This document shows, in pieces, positions 45,265 through 56,049 of a stretch of DNA of 64,000 bases. The notes below the pieces were generated by a model. It was not told where the DNA came from and ran no database searches. It worked only from the letters and a program-made list of their open reading frames with translations. The stretch comes from Campylobacter sputorum (lineage in GTDB: Bacteria > Campylobacterota > Campylobacteria > Campylobacterales > Campylobacteraceae). Position 1 is the first letter of the stretch, and each line of letters begins with the position of its first letter. The stretch is from the NCBI RefSeq assembly GCF_002220775.1, contig NZ_CP019685.1, positions 868,001-932,000 on the forward strand, read 5' to 3'. The position numbers and the translations under genes are program-made.

Positions 45265-47148
45265 TTAGCTTTCCATATAGTTTTTAAGTTTTCTACCAAC
45301 TTTTGGATGTTTTAGTTTTTTTATAGCTGAACTTTCTATCTGTCTAACACGCTCTCTTGTTACATTGAGCTCTTTTCCTATTTCTTCAAGAGTTCTATCA
45401 CTCTCATCCTCCATAAGTCCAAAACGCATTCTAATAACAGACCTCTCTCTATCATTTAATTGATCTAAAACTTCATCAATCTGTTCTTGCAAATCACCTT
45501 TTAAAATCTCTTCCATAGGTGAAAGTGAGCCTCTATCTTCTACAAAATCTCCAAATTTACCATCATCTTCATTTCCAATAGGAGCTTCTAAGCTTATTGG
45601 TTCTTTTGTGATTTTTATAACTTGTTTTACTTTATCAACGCTAAGTCCAACTTCTTTGGCTATAGTTTGAACATCTGGTTCCTTTCCTGTTTCTTGTAGA
45701 TATTTTCTATTTATTTTATTTATGCGATTTATAGTTTCTATCATATGTATAGGAATTCTTATAGTTCTTGCTTGATCCGCAATTGCCCTAGAAATTGCTT
45801 GTCTTATCCACCAAGTAGCATAAGTTGAAAATTTATAACCTTTTTTATATTCAAATTTATCAACAGCCTTCATCAGACCGATATTTCCCTCTTGTATAAG
45901 ATCAAGAAACGGAAGGCCGCGGTTTGTATATCTTTTTGCTATACTCACAACAAGACGCAAATTTGACCTAGCCATTCTTCCTTTTGCTTCATCTGATATA
46001 TTTTTACCTCGCTTTATCTGCTCTAAAATTTCTTTAAGAAGCTTTGGATCTAGGTTAAAACCTTGTTTACTAGCCTCTTTTGTTAAAAATAGTTTTTTTA
46101 TCTCAACATAAGTTGAAACCATTGTAGTTTCTGGAACCCTAGCAGCTATATCTTCTTTTGAAAGCTTAGTAATATCTTTTAGTATTGATTTATGATTTTT
46201 TTTAAGTTCTGCACTAAACATAGGAAGTTTGTATTCAAGTCTTTTTAGCTCTTTATCAAACTCATCATCACTCTTTAAAGCTGTTTCCATGGATTTTACA
46301 ATCTCTGTTATAAGTTTACTTGTAGGACCCAAATCCATAAGTTTTTCTTTTAAAATTTTCTTTTTAAAGCTAATAGATAGTTTTGATAATAAATCATCAG
46401 CTTCTTCTACTGTTTTTTCTTGCTTTGCAATTATTTTTAGCCAATCTTTTTTAGCTTTTTCAAGTGCTTTAAAACTTTCTGTTACTTTCAAAGCTCTTTT
46501 ATCAAATTTTTTAGAAAGTTCTTTTTTTACACCTTCTTCTTCATCATCACCATCGAATTCTTCATCATCCTCATCATCTATAACATCTTCTTCGTCATCA
46601 TCTTCTCCTATTTTATCATTATCAAAACTTTTAAAAAGCTCTTTTACTCTTCTTTCTCTATTAATAAGAGGATCTTTATATGCTAAAATAAAATCTATCA
46701 AAAAAGGCACAGAACAAAATGCATCTATGATTATATCTTCTCCAAGTTCTATTTTTTTGCTTATTTCTATCTCTTCTTCTTTACTAAGAAGTGAAATTTG
46801 CCCCATTTCGCGAAGATACATTCTAACAGGACTATCTGATCTGCTCCACTCCAAAAGATCATTTTCATTTGATAGATTAAATTCTTCTTCCAAACTTTCA
46901 CTTTGTATCTTTTGTCTTTGTGCTTCTGCTTTTTTAGCATCTTCTAAATTTTTCATTTTTGCAACTTGAGCTGCACTTATAAGTTTTACTTTATATGTTT
47001 TACTCAAAGATTCTATTTTTTTTGCAATGCTCATATTTGGTGCTTTATTAAAAAGTCTAATTAATTTCTCAAATGTTATATATCCTTCTTTTTCATTTTC
47101 TTTAAACAACTCTTCTAACTGTGAATTCAGTTCTTTTGTAGCACTCAT
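45265..47148 (-). CDS. rpoD: RNA polymerase primary sigma factor (sigma-70)
   Basis: A 627-residue sigma-70. Region 1.2 ([20 protein letters not shown], about 105-124), a very acidic non-conserved insert (about residues 180-210, mostly Asp and Glu), region 2 ([20 protein letters not shown], then [15 protein letters not shown]), region 3 and region 4 ([20 protein letters not shown], about 594-613). Complete and intact. GGAGAGAATATTA lies before the ATG. The NSS transporter gene follows. Confidence 0.97.
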   Translation of the reverse strand: MSATKELNSQLEELFKENEKEGYITFEKLIRLFNKAPNMSIAKKIESLSKTYKVKLISAAQVAKMKNLEDAKKAEAQRQKIQSESLEEEFNLSNENDLLEWSRSDSPVRMYLREMGQISLLSKEEEIEISKKIELGEDIIIDAFCSVPFLIDFILAYKDPLINRERRVKELFKSFDNDKIGEDDDEEDVIDDEDDEEFDGDDEEEGVKKELSKKFDKRALKVTESFKALEKAKKDWLKIIAKQEKTVEEADDLLSKLSISFKKKILKEKLMDLGPTSKLITEIVKSMETALKSDDEFDKELKRLEYKLPMFSAELKKNHKSILKDITKLSKEDIAARVPETTMVSTYVEIKKLFLTKEASKQGFNLDPKLLKEILEQIKRGKNISDEAKGRMARSNLRLVVSIAKRYTNRGLPFLDLIQEGNIGLMKAVDKFEYKKGYKFSTYATWWIRQAISRAIADQARTIRIPIHMIETINRINKINRKYLQETGKEPDVQTIAKEVGLSVDKVKQVIKITKEPISLEAPIGNEDDGKFGDFVEDRGSLSPMEEILKGDLQEQIDEVLDQLNDRERSVIRMRFGLMEDESDRTLEEIGKELNVTRERVRQIESSAIKKLKHPKVGRKLKNYMES

Positions 47149-47342
47149 TAATATTCTCTCCTATGCAAGAATTAAGACCTAATATTTTATACAAAATTTA
47201 ATAAATATTACATTAAAACGACTAAAAATTCTAATCGAAATAAAATAGAAACAATATTTATGCGATATGTAAGTTAAAAATAAATTTAATATATTTTAGA
47301 TAGAATACTACTTCATTATAAAATTATTTCAAGGGGTTTTTC

Positions 47343-48563
47343 ATGTCAAAAAATATTAAAAAAGTAGTTTTAGCTTATTCTGGAGGACTTGATACTAGCA
47401 TTATTTTAAAATGGCTAGGCGATAATTATGGATGTGAAGTTGTTACTTTTACAGCAGATATAGGGCAAAAAGAGAATTTAGAGCCTATAAAAAATAAAGC
47501 TATGAAACTTGGCATAAAACATGAAAATATTTTTATCGAAGATTTAAGGGAAGAATTTGTAAAAGAATATGTATTTCCAATGTTTAGAGCAAATACAGTT
47601 TATGAGGGCGAATACCTACTTGGAACATCAATTGCTAGACCTCTTATTACAAAAAAACTAATAGAAATAGCAAAAAAAACAGGAGCTGATGCAATAAGTC
47701 ATGGTGCAACTGGAAAAGGAAATGATCAGGTTAGATTTGAACTTGGTGCGTATGCACTAAATCCTGATATCAAAATAATTGCTCCATGGAGAGAGTGGGA
47801 TTTAAATAGTCGTGAAAAGCTTCTTGATTATGCACAAAAAAATGGCATAGATATAAGCAAAAAACCAGGAAAATCTCCATATTCAATGGATGCAAATTTA
47901 CTTCACATATCTTATGAAGGCCTTGTTTTAGAAAATCCTGCTGCAAAACCAGAAGATGATATGTGGAGATGGACAAATAGTCCAAAAGACGCTCCAAATG
48001 AAAGTGAAATTATAACAATAGAATATCAAAATGGCGATCCTATTGCAGTCAATGGCAAAAAAATGAAAGCATATGAAATTTTAGAAACATTAAACGAACT
48101 TGGTGCTAAACATGGAATTGGCAGACTTGATTTAGTTGAAAATAGATATGTTGGCATGAAATCAAGAGGTTGTTACGAAACACCAGGTGGCACAATTATG
48201 CTAAAAGCCCATAGGGCCATTGAAAGTCTTACTTTAGATAGAGGTGCGGCTCATCTAAAAGATGAAATAATGCCAAAATATGCAGAACTTATTTACAATG
48301 GTTATTGGTTTTCACCAGAAAGAAAAATGCTTCAAGCACTTATAAACGAAAGTCAAAAACATGTAAATGGTGTCGTAAAGCTTGAATTATATAAAGGAAA
48401 TGTTACCATAATAGGAAGAGAAAGCAAAAATGATAGCTTATTTAATACAGAATTTTCAACTTTTGAAGAAGATGCTGTTTTTGATCAAAAAGATGCAAAT
48501 GGATTTATAAAACTAAACGCTTTGAGATTTATAATAGCTGGAAAAAACGGAAGACAAATTTAA
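47343..48563 (+). CDS. argG: Argininosuccinate synthase
   Basis: A 406-residue enzyme joining citrulline and aspartate in arginine synthesis. [15 protein letters not shown] (about residues 10-24) is the ATP loop, and [13 protein letters not shown] (about 121-133) is the citrulline/aspartate site. AAGGGG precedes the ATG. First gene of the run argG-rplI-hslV-hslU-era, the same order as in C. jejuni. Confidence 0.97.
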   Translation: MSKNIKKVVLAYSGGLDTSIILKWLGDNYGCEVVTFTADIGQKENLEPIKNKAMKLGIKHENIFIEDLREEFVKEYVFPMFRANTVYEGEYLLGTSIARPLITKKLIEIAKKTGADAISHGATGKGNDQVRFELGAYALNPDIKIIAPWREWDLNSREKLLDYAQKNGIDISKKPGKSPYSMDANLLHISYEGLVLENPAAKPEDDMWRWTNSPKDAPNESEIITIEYQNGDPIAVNGKKMKAYEILETLNELGAKHGIGRLDLVENRYVGMKSRGCYETPGGTIMLKAHRAIESLTLDRGAAHLKDEIMPKYAELIYNGYWFSPERKMLQALINESQKHVNGVVKLELYKGNVTIIGRESKNDSLFNTEFSTFEEDAVFDQKDANGFIKLNALRFIIAGKNGRQI

Positions 48564-48580
48564 CAAAAAAGGATTAATTT

Positions 48581-49027
48581 ATGAAAGTTTTATTGATAAA
48601 AGATGTAAAATCTCTTGGAAAAGCAGGAGAAATAAAAGAAGTAAAAGATGGATATGGTAATAATTTTTTGATAGCAAAAGGTTTTGCAAAAGCTGCAACC
48701 ACAGAAGTTTTAAGAAAATATGAATCTGATCAAAAAAGAAAAGCAGAAGAATTAAGATACGAGATTGAAAGTGCTAACAAACTAAAAGATGAGATTGAAA
48801 AAATCACACTAACTATAAAAAAATCTATTGGAGAAAATGGGTCTTTATTTGGCTCTGTTACAAAAGATGAGATAGCAAATGAACTTTATGAACAACATAA
48901 ATACAAAATAGATAAAAAAAGTTTTGATATAAGTGAGCACATAAAAAGCACTGGAATTTATGATATAAAAGTAAAATTAGGCAATTCTATAAGTGCAAAT
49001 TTAAAAGTAAATGTGGAGGGCGAATAG
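48581..49027 (+). CDS. rplI: Ribosomal protein L9
   Basis: A 148-residue L9. The N-terminal MKVLLIKDVKSLGKAGEIKE and DGYGNNFLIAKGFA (about residues 23-36) are the family signature, followed by the long helix and C-terminal domain. It ends directly before hslV. Confidence 0.97.
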   Translation: MKVLLIKDVKSLGKAGEIKEVKDGYGNNFLIAKGFAKAATTEVLRKYESDQKRKAEELRYEIESANKLKDEIEKITLTIKKSIGENGSLFGSVTKDEIANELYEQHKYKIDKKSFDISEHIKSTGIYDIKVKLGNSISANLKVNVEGE

Positions 49028-49573
49028 GTGTTTCACGCTACAACAATACTTGCTTATAAAGGTAAAAATTGCTCAGTTGTTGGAGGAGATGGGCAAGTTA
49101 CATTTGGAAATACGGTTTTAAAAGGTAGTGCTACAAAAATAAGACAAATAGGCAAAAACAAAAGCGTTCTTGCTGGATTTGCCGGAAGCACTGCTGATGC
49201 TTTTAATCTTTTTGATATGTTTGAACAATGCTTAGACTCAGCAAAAGGTGAACTTGAAAAAGCTGTAATAAATTTTAGTAAAGAGTGGAGAAAAGATAAA
49301 TATCTTAGAAAATTAGAAGCTATGATGCTTGTAGTTGATAGAAAAAACATATTTTTACTAAGTGGAAACGGAGATGTTGTAGTTCCTGATGATGATAAAT
49401 TAGCAGCTATAGGAAGCGGTGGAAATTATGCACTTTCCGCTGCTAGAGCCTTAGATAAATTTGCAAATTTAAGCGAGGAAGAACTTGTAAAAGAAAGCCT
49501 AAAAATAGCTGGAGAAATTTGCATTTATACAAACAATAACATTAAAACTTTTACAATCAAGGATGAAAAATAA
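49028..49573 (+). CDS. hslV: ATP-dependent protease peptidase subunit HslV
   Basis: A 181-residue proteasome-like peptidase. Start is GTG, one base after the rplI stop. ATTILAYKG holds the catalytic Thr (about residue 5 or 6 of the precursor); [15 protein letters not shown] (about 19-33) and [15 protein letters not shown] (about 49-63) are family motifs. Forms a double hexamer with HslU, encoded next with a one-base overlap. Confidence 0.96.
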   Translation: MFHATTILAYKGKNCSVVGGDGQVTFGNTVLKGSATKIRQIGKNKSVLAGFAGSTADAFNLFDMFEQCLDSAKGELEKAVINFSKEWRKDKYLRKLEAMMLVVDRKNIFLLSGNGDVVVPDDDKLAAIGSGGNYALSAARALDKFANLSEEELVKESLKIAGEICIYTNNNIKTFTIKDEK

Positions 49574-50895
49574 TGATTTACACGCCAAAGCAAACTGTTG
49601 AGTTTTTGGATCAATACATAATCGGACAAAAAAATGCGAAAAAAACCATAGCAGTTGCACTTAGAAACAGATATAGGAGAATGCAACTTCCAAAAGAACT
49701 TCAAGATGATATAATCCCAAAAAATATACTCATGATAGGCTCAACCGGGGTAGGAAAAACCGAAATTGCAAGAAGATTATCAAAAATGTTAGCTCTGCCT
49801 TTTATAAAAATAGAAGCCAGTAAATACACTGAAGTTGGTTTTGTAGGTAGAGATGTGGAATCTATGGTAAGGGATTTAGCAGCCGCAGCAGTAAATTTAG
49901 TAAAACATGAACATATAGAAAAAAATGCCGATAAGATAAGAGAATATATAGAAAATAAAATCATAGAAAAACTTCTTCCGCCACTTCCAAAAGGAGCTAG
50001 CGAAGAAAAACAAAATGATTATAAAATAAGCTATAACAAAATGCTTGAAAAATTTAAAAACGGAAAACTCGATGATTTAGATATACAAATAGAAGTTAGT
50101 GAAAGCACAGTTCAATCAGATGCGTCTCTTCCACCAGAAATGGCATCAATCCAAGAAAATTTTATAAAAGTTATAGGAATAAGCAGTAAAAAAGTTAAAA
50201 AAGATATGAAAGTAAAGGATGCTAAAATAGCTCTTAAAAACGAGGCTAGCGATAAAATACTAGATATGGAAAGCATAAAAATAGAAGCTATAAAAAGAGC
50301 GGCAAACGAAGGCATTATATTTATAGATGAGATAGATAAAGTAGCAGTTTCAAGCTCAAATTCAAATCGTCAAGATCCAAGCAAAGAAGGTGTTCAAAGA
50401 GATTTACTACCTATAGTTGAAGGTTCTAGTGTAAATACCAAATTTGGCGTTTTAAATACTGATCATATACTTTTTATAGCTGCTGGAGCATTTCATATAA
50501 GCAAGCCAAGTGATTTAATACCTGAACTTCAAGGCAGATTTCCGCTTAGAGTAGAACTCGATAGCCTAGATGAAGACGCACTTTATGACATATTAACAAA
50601 ACCAAAAAATTCTCTTTTAAAACAATACATTTCACTTTTAAAAACAGAAGATGTTGAGCTTAAATTTGACGATGATGCCATAAAAGCTATAGCAAAAATA
50701 GCAGCAAATGCAAATAACAAAATAGAAGATATCGGAGCAAGAAGATTACATACTGTTATAGAAAAAGTTCTTGAGGATATAAGCTTTGAAGCTGATGAAT
50801 ACAAAGGGAAATCAGTTATCATAACAAAAGAAATGGTAGAAGAAAAACTGCAAGATATTTGTGAAAATGAAGATTTGGCAAGGTATATACTTTGA
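49573..50895 (+). CDS. hslU: HslUV protease ATPase subunit HslU
   Basis: A 440-residue AAA+ unfoldase. IGQKNAKKTIAVALRNRYRR (about 17-36), Walker A GSTGVGKTEIARRL (about 56-69), VGRDVESMVRDL (about 91-102), Walker B IFIDEIDKV (about 249-257) and the C-terminal ARRLHTVIEKVLEDISFEA. Complete. Starts in overlap with hslV. Confidence 0.97.
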   Translation: MIYTPKQTVEFLDQYIIGQKNAKKTIAVALRNRYRRMQLPKELQDDIIPKNILMIGSTGVGKTEIARRLSKMLALPFIKIEASKYTEVGFVGRDVESMVRDLAAAAVNLVKHEHIEKNADKIREYIENKIIEKLLPPLPKGASEEKQNDYKISYNKMLEKFKNGKLDDLDIQIEVSESTVQSDASLPPEMASIQENFIKVIGISSKKVKKDMKVKDAKIALKNEASDKILDMESIKIEAIKRAANEGIIFIDEIDKVAVSSSNSNRQDPSKEGVQRDLLPIVEGSSVNTKFGVLNTDHILFIAAGAFHISKPSDLIPELQGRFPLRVELDSLDEDALYDILTKPKNSLLKQYISLLKTEDVELKFDDDAIKAIAKIAANANNKIEDIGARRLHTVIEKVLEDISFEADEYKGKSVIITKEMVEEKLQDICENEDLARYIL

Positions 50896-51758
50896 AAAGC
50901 GGTTTTGTAAGCTTAGTTGGCAGAACAAATTCTGGTAAAAGTAGCCTGCTTAACTATCTTTTAAACGAGAAAATCGCTATGGTTTCTCATAAAATAAATG
51001 CAACAAGACGCAAAATAAGTGGAATTGTGATGCACGAAGATAATCAAATCATTTTCACAGACACTCCAGGACTTCATGAAAGCAACAAAACACTAAATTC
51101 TTTTATGATAGATGAAGCTAAAAAAATGATAGGTGATTGTGATTTGATAGTTTTTCTTGCTTGTATTCATGATTCATTGCAAAACTATGAAAAGTTTTTA
51201 TCGCTTGAGAGAAAAAATCCGCATATATTATTATTAACCAAAATAGACGAATCTGATGATAAAAAGATATTGCATAAAATAACAGAATATCAAAAATACC
51301 AAAATGAATTTTTATCTCTAATCCCGATTAATACAAAAAAGCAAATTTTTAAAAAATTGATACTAGATGAGATATGCAAATTTCTGCCAACTCACGAATA
51401 TTATTATGATCCGCAAATAATTAGCACAAATAACCAAAAAGATATTATAAGAGATCTTATTTTAGAAGCTGTGTATGAAAATGTAAGTGATGAAGTGCCT
51501 TATTGTAGCGATGTAAAGATTGATAAGATTATAGAAAAAAACGATATAACTGAAATTTATGCCACCATATACACTGATACAAAAAGCCATAAATCCATAT
51601 TAATTGGTAAAAATGGCGAAACTTCAAAGCGTATAGGAATAACATCAAGAAAGACAATATCTAACTTTTTACAAAAAAAAGTGTTCATAAATATAAAGAT
51701 AGATATCATAAAAAACTGGACAAAAGATTTAAATTTAATAAAAAATTTAAATAATTAG
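50892..51758 (+). CDS. era: GTPase Era
   Basis: A 288-residue GTPase for 16S rRNA maturation and 30S assembly. G1 GRTNSGKSSLLNYLL (about residues 10-24), T-rich switch ATRRKISG, G3 DTPGLHE (about 57-63), G4 TKID (about 116-119), and a C-terminal KH domain (LIGKNGETSKRIG, about 237-249). Start is TTG, overlapping the hslU stop by four bases (TTGA). Interesting in a genome with an insert in 16S, but the protein itself is normal. Confidence 0.95.
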   Translation: MKSGFVSLVGRTNSGKSSLLNYLLNEKIAMVSHKINATRRKISGIVMHEDNQIIFTDTPGLHESNKTLNSFMIDEAKKMIGDCDLIVFLACIHDSLQNYEKFLSLERKNPHILLLTKIDESDDKKILHKITEYQKYQNEFLSLIPINTKKQIFKKLILDEICKFLPTHEYYYDPQIISTNNQKDIIRDLILEAVYENVSDEVPYCSDVKIDKIIEKNDITEIYATIYTDTKSHKSILIGKNGETSKRIGITSRKTISNFLQKKVFINIKIDIIKNWTKDLNLIKNLNN

Positions 51759-51773
51759 ATTTTTTTATGTTTA

Positions 51774-51795
51774 TTTTTTTTTTTTTTGATATAAT
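51774..51795 (+). promoter_or_regulatory. T14 tract and -10 box before the transformation operon
   Basis: A run of fourteen T (51774-51787) is followed by GA and a perfect TATAAT (51790-51795); the gene starts 30 bases on with TTTGGAATA as ribosome-binding region. The tract sits where the spacer between -35 and -10 should be, so changes in its length could alter promoter strength. T-rich DNA before the -10 box is normal for Campylobacter promoters, but fourteen in a row is long. Confidence 0.6.
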
Positions 51796-51825
51796 GCAAA
51801 GTTAATAAAAATAAAGTTTGGAATA

Positions 51826-53340
51826 ATGATAAAAAAACAAAAAACGAATAAATATATAACAACTATTGATGTTGCAGAAAATACTGCGTTTAACTTTAAA
51901 GAAAACAGAGTTAGTATACATGATTTGTTACAGCCACCCGAAAAAAATGATTTTTATATATCTTATTTACCTTATAATGAGGCAAAAGCAAACACTATTA
52001 TAGAAATTCCAAGTTCTACTCCAGAAGAAGATATAGCAAACATTATAACTATAAAAGCATATGAAGAACAAAATTTAGATCCAAATGAAGAGTATAAAAT
52101 TTCCTATATAGAGGTTTTAAACACAAACAGTCAAGATGTTAGAAGTTTTAATATATTTGTCATAGAAAACTCGAAACTAAACACTATATTTTCAAATATC
52201 GTTGATAAAAAGAAATATATAGATTATATCGCATATGCACCACTTTTAGTAAAATCATTATATACTAAAAATATTTTGCCAAGTAGCAGTTGTGATTGTT
52301 TTATAGTTATGATGAAAAACGAAGCCTTTTTAACTATATATAACAACGCAGAATATGTTCACTCTCGATCTTTTAGATATTCTTTAAGATATTTAAGCGA
52401 AAAATATGCGGAATTAAATACAAGCAGAATTAATGAAGAATCTTTTTTTCAAGCTCTTATGCAAGATGGATTAAATAATAGCGATCAAAATTTACATCAA
52501 ATTTTTGAAGATATGATTTATTATATATCAGATCTTACAAAAAATATATCTAGAATGCAAAATATCTCTATTGATAATATCTACATATACACAGATATAG
52601 GAAATATACCAAAATTTAACGAATTGGTAGAAAATATAACAGAAATAAAAACTAACGATTTTTCTTTTGATATAACAATAAATTCAAAAACATTAAAATT
52701 AAACATTTTTCATAATCTTATGTTTTTAACAGCACAAAACTACATCGAATATAAAAATGATGAGTTTAATTTCTCAACATTTTTAAGACCACCTCCTCTT
52801 TTTCAAAGAGACTCAGGAAAACTTATATTAACGATATTAGTAGCTATTTTGCTTTCTACTAGTATTCCTATTTATAATTATATAAATGCTTTTATCTTAA
52901 ATTTACAAACAAAATATATGAAAGAAGAGCTTTTGATAAAAGATGCTAGAAAAAGACAAATAGAAGTACAACTAGCCACAATTAAAAAAGAACAAGAAGC
53001 TGTTGATAAGATAATACAAGCAGAAAATGAAAAACTAGAATTTAGAAAAAAGTTATTAAACGAACTATATAATAAAAAAGAAAATTATCCTATGAAAAGT
53101 ATTGCATTACACAATCTATCAATACTTATCAACAAATACAATACAAAAGTCTATCAGATAAACAACACAGATAATAATCTAACAGTCACTATAAGAAGTG
53201 ATAGCGATACGAAATTAACAGAACTTATAAAAGAAATAAGCAAAACAAAATCATATTCAGTATCTACAAAACAAATTGCATTAGATGAAAACGATACAAG
53301 AACATATGAAAGCAATGTTACTATAAGGATAAATCAGTGA
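51826..53340 (+). CDS. Pilus/transformation assembly protein, PilM-PilN or GspL-like
   Basis: A 504-residue protein with a long cytoplasmic part (about 1-335), one membrane helix (about 340-365, LILTILVAILLSTSIPIYNY), a coiled coil (about 370-425) and a small periplasmic domain. That is the plan of GspL, or of PilM fused to PilN. It heads an operon followed by PilO-like, PilP-like, secretin, ATPase and GspF-like genes, so it is an inner-membrane assembly platform part of a DNA-uptake pseudopilus. Sequence similarity is low and the call is by layout and place. Confidence 0.65.
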   Translation: MIKKQKTNKYITTIDVAENTAFNFKENRVSIHDLLQPPEKNDFYISYLPYNEAKANTIIEIPSSTPEEDIANIITIKAYEEQNLDPNEEYKISYIEVLNTNSQDVRSFNIFVIENSKLNTIFSNIVDKKKYIDYIAYAPLLVKSLYTKNILPSSSCDCFIVMMKNEAFLTIYNNAEYVHSRSFRYSLRYLSEKYAELNTSRINEESFFQALMQDGLNNSDQNLHQIFEDMIYYISDLTKNISRMQNISIDNIYIYTDIGNIPKFNELVENITEIKTNDFSFDITINSKTLKLNIFHNLMFLTAQNYIEYKNDEFNFSTFLRPPPLFQRDSGKLILTILVAILLSTSIPIYNYINAFILNLQTKYMKEELLIKDARKRQIEVQLATIKKEQEAVDKIIQAENEKLEFRKKLLNELYNKKENYPMKSIALHNLSILINKYNTKVYQINNTDNNLTVTIRSDSDTKLTELIKEISKTKSYSVSTKQIALDENDTRTYESNVTIRINQ

Positions 53341-53984
53341 ATAAAATATCATATATAGATAAGATTGATAACTATTTTTCTCTAAAAACAAAAAACGAAA
53401 CTTCTTTGATATTTATGGGAATTTTTTCAATTGTTGCTTTTATTTTTTATATATTGCTTTTCGATCCTTCTATCTATGAAATAGAAGATGCTCAAAAAAA
53501 CTATAATATTACATACAAAAACCTAACAGATACAAATCAATACCTGCAAAGCGTTTCTCAAAACAATGATGATAATTTTTTAGTAAATCAAAAAATAGCG
53601 GCTCTTAATAACTCAAAACAAAATTTGCAAAGCATAAAAGATGCAAACAAATATTTTGACGATAAATTAACACAATTATCTTATCTACTATTTAATGAAC
53701 AAAATTGGGCTATATTTTTAAACACAATCTCAAATTTAGCAAATGAAAACAATATAAAAATACAAAAAATAAAAAATGAATTTAAAATACTAACTCCGCA
53801 AAAAATACAACAAGCTTTAAATATAAGTATAGATTTAGAAGGTAAATTTGATAATATTTTAGAGTTTATAAATTCTATAGAAGAATCAAAACTTATAGTA
53901 GATATTCATAAAATGGATATAGTAGCTACACAAAATAGTCTTATTGGCAAGATAGATATTTCTGTATGGGGAGTAAAATATTAA
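53337..53984 (+). CDS. PilO-like inner-membrane assembly protein
   Basis: A 215-residue protein with a short cytoplasmic N-terminus, one membrane helix (about residues 23-45, LIFMGIFSIVAFIFYILLF), a coiled coil (about 50-105) and a C-terminal alpha/beta domain, as in PilO/GspM. Starts with GTG overlapping the previous stop (GTGA). Role inferred: partner of the 51826 protein in the platform. Confidence 0.65.
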   Translation: MNKISYIDKIDNYFSLKTKNETSLIFMGIFSIVAFIFYILLFDPSIYEIEDAQKNYNITYKNLTDTNQYLQSVSQNNDDNFLVNQKIAALNNSKQNLQSIKDANKYFDDKLTQLSYLLFNEQNWAIFLNTISNLANENNIKIQKIKNEFKILTPQKIQQALNISIDLEGKFDNILEFINSIEESKLIVDIHKMDIVATQNSLIGKIDISVWGVKY

Positions 53985-53985
53985 C

Positions 53986-54420
53986 ATGGAAAAAATAGTA
54001 AATATTTTTATATTTTTAATCCTTGGTTTATCTTTTTCATTTGGTGGTCAAAATAATCAAATATCAGATATGATAAAACATTATGAAGGGCTTTTTAACT
54101 CTTTAGATAAAGCTAGAAAAGGTCTTAGTGATAAAGAGTTAAGCCAATCCGTAGATCCATTTATAAGTATAAAAAATACACCTATAGTTACTTACGACCA
54201 ACCATCTATAAATTTAGAACAAGAGCCGGAATACGCTTTGTATGCCATATTAAACAACAAAGCAAAAATAAATGATACTTGGTATAGCATTGGCGATGAT
54301 GTTAGAGGATACAAATTAAATGCCATACTAAAAAATAGTGTTAAATTAACTAAAAACAACGAAACTTTAACTTTAAATTTAGTAAAAGGAAATGAGAATG
54401 TCATTATATCAGATAATTAA
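53986..54420 (+). CDS. Small exported PilP-like protein
   Basis: A 144-residue protein with a signal peptide (about residues 1-20) and a C-terminal beta domain where NNKAKINDTWYSIGDDVRGY (about 88-107) recalls the PilP/GspC homology region that contacts the secretin. It lies between the PilO-like gene and the secretin gene, overlapping the latter. Probably the periplasmic link to the secretin. Confidence 0.6.
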   Translation: MEKIVNIFIFLILGLSFSFGGQNNQISDMIKHYEGLFNSLDKARKGLSDKELSQSVDPFISIKNTPIVTYDQPSINLEQEPEYALYAILNNKAKINDTWYSIGDDVRGYKLNAILKNSVKLTKNNETLTLNLVKGNENVIISDN

Positions 54421-55999
54421 AAAAAATAAATTGATATATATAGTTTGCGTTTTACTTATGGCAACTTCATTATATGCAAATTGCGAAAATAGACTTTTTA
54501 ACCTAAAGGTAAGTCAAAAAGTAACATTAAATGAAATTTTAAATCAATTTTCAGATATGTGTAATTTTAGCATAATCACAAAAGACCAGAATGCAACTAT
54601 GCTACTAAATAACGAAGTTTCTAGTATAAATATAAAAAATTTAAAACTAGATCAAATTTTTAATTTACTTCTTGCAGAAAAAAACATTAATTATAATTTT
54701 GATAAAAATATTTTAAAAATTTCATCACTAGATACAAAAACATTCAAAATAGACTACATCACCTCAATAAGAGAAGGAACTGCTGTTATAAAAGCTTCTG
54801 TTGACTCAGCTCCAGTTGAAGTTGGAGAAGAAGATAATCTTAATCATAGTAATAATAATAACTTAGAAAACCTAGATAACTCTATAAAAACAACAGAAAA
54901 ATTTGATTTTTGGGCAAATTTACAAGCTGAGCTTTTAGCTGTTTTAAATAATGGATCAGAAAGTATAAAAGCACCAATGCCTATTATAAATCAAAATGCG
55001 GGACTCATAACCGTAACTGGCACAAAATCTCAACTAGATAGAATAGAAGAGTATATAAAACTTATGCAACAAAGACTCAAAAAACAAGTCATATTAGATG
55101 TTAATATTATATCTGTTGAGCTAGAAAATGAGTATAAAAAAGGAGTTGATTGGAGTAAATTTCAAATAGGATTTAATTCATATTTAGGAAATGATCCAAC
55201 AAAACCAAGCGGATACACTTGGGGAAATAGAAATGAAAGATCGGTTATAACAAAAGGACCAAAATATGACAATGGTATATTAAGCGAAGCTGGAACTTGG
55301 GCATGGGACACATTTCCTGGTTTAAAATCTAGTCAATCAAATGGTGCTTGGCGAATAGGTGCAAATGTAAATTTTAACCTTGATGGCGTTTTAAATTTCC
55401 TAGAAACAAAAGGAAGAACAAAAGTAGTATCAAGTCCAAAAGTTATGACTCTAAATAATCAACAAGCTTTGATAACAGTTGGAGATAATATAAATTATAG
55501 AGTTCAAGAAGAATCAACAAACGATAATACTATAGGCGGAAGAACTAATTTTACTTGGAAGCAGTATTCTGTTTTTATAGGAATTTTGTTAAATATTTTA
55601 CCTTCTATTAGCGATGATGATAAAATAATGCTTAGGATAAACCCATCTTTAAGTAACTTTAAATACGACCAAGATAACGCATATCAAGGCAATTTAGAAC
55701 CTAGAGTTATAGCTCCAGATACATTACAAAAAAAGCTTTCTACTGTAGTTCAGGTAAATAATGGCGATACAGTTATCATAGGTGGTCTTATAGGAGAAAC
55801 TAAAGGTAAAGATAATACAAAAGTTCCTTTTTTAGGTGATTTACCATATATAGGAAATCTTTTTAGTAGCACAAGAGATAAAGTTAGCACAACTGAGTTA
55901 ATATTTTTAGTTACACCAAGAATCATAGAAACTACAAGTACTCCAGTTCAAGAAACAGTAAGGGAATTAGGTTTTTCCAAATCTTTAATCAATCAGTAA
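54398..55999 (+). CDS. ctsD: Secretin of the transformation/pseudopilus system (CtsD/PulD/MshL type)
   Basis: A 533-residue outer-membrane secretin through which a pseudopilus or DNA passes. Signal peptide (about residues 10-28), N-terminal short domains, then the C-terminal secretin domain: RTKVVSSPKVMTLNNQQALI (about 343-362), VQVNNGDTVIIGGLIGE (about 449-465), VPFLGDLPYIGNLFSS (about 475-490). ATG 54398 was preferred to 54392 because AAAGGA is better spaced. In C. jejuni the Cts genes are needed for natural transformation; that role is inferred here. Confidence 0.88.
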   Translation: MSLYQIIKKNKLIYIVCVLLMATSLYANCENRLFNLKVSQKVTLNEILNQFSDMCNFSIITKDQNATMLLNNEVSSINIKNLKLDQIFNLLLAEKNINYNFDKNILKISSLDTKTFKIDYITSIREGTAVIKASVDSAPVEVGEEDNLNHSNNNNLENLDNSIKTTEKFDFWANLQAELLAVLNNGSESIKAPMPIINQNAGLITVTGTKSQLDRIEEYIKLMQQRLKKQVILDVNIISVELENEYKKGVDWSKFQIGFNSYLGNDPTKPSGYTWGNRNERSVITKGPKYDNGILSEAGTWAWDTFPGLKSSQSNGAWRIGANVNFNLDGVLNFLETKGRTKVVSSPKVMTLNNQQALITVGDNINYRVQEESTNDNTIGGRTNFTWKQYSVFIGILLNILPSISDDDKIMLRINPSLSNFKYDQDNAYQGNLEPRVIAPDTLQKKLSTVVQVNNGDTVIIGGLIGETKGKDNTKVPFLGDLPYIGNLFSSTRDKVSTTELIFLVTPRIIETTSTPVQETVRELGFSKSLINQ

Positions 56000-56001
56000 T
56001 T

Positions 56002-56033
56002 ATATACAGCTATAATTCATTATAGCTGTATAT
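56002..56033 (+). promoter_or_regulatory. Hairpin directly before the ctsE ribosome-binding site
   Basis: ATATACAGCTATAA (56002-56015) pairs perfectly with TTATAGCTGTATAT (56020-56033) around a four-base loop. AGGAG, the ribosome-binding site of the next gene, follows within four bases. The hairpin could attenuate transcription or control translation inside the operon. Confidence 0.6.
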
Positions 56034-56049
56034 TTAGGAGACTTTTTAA

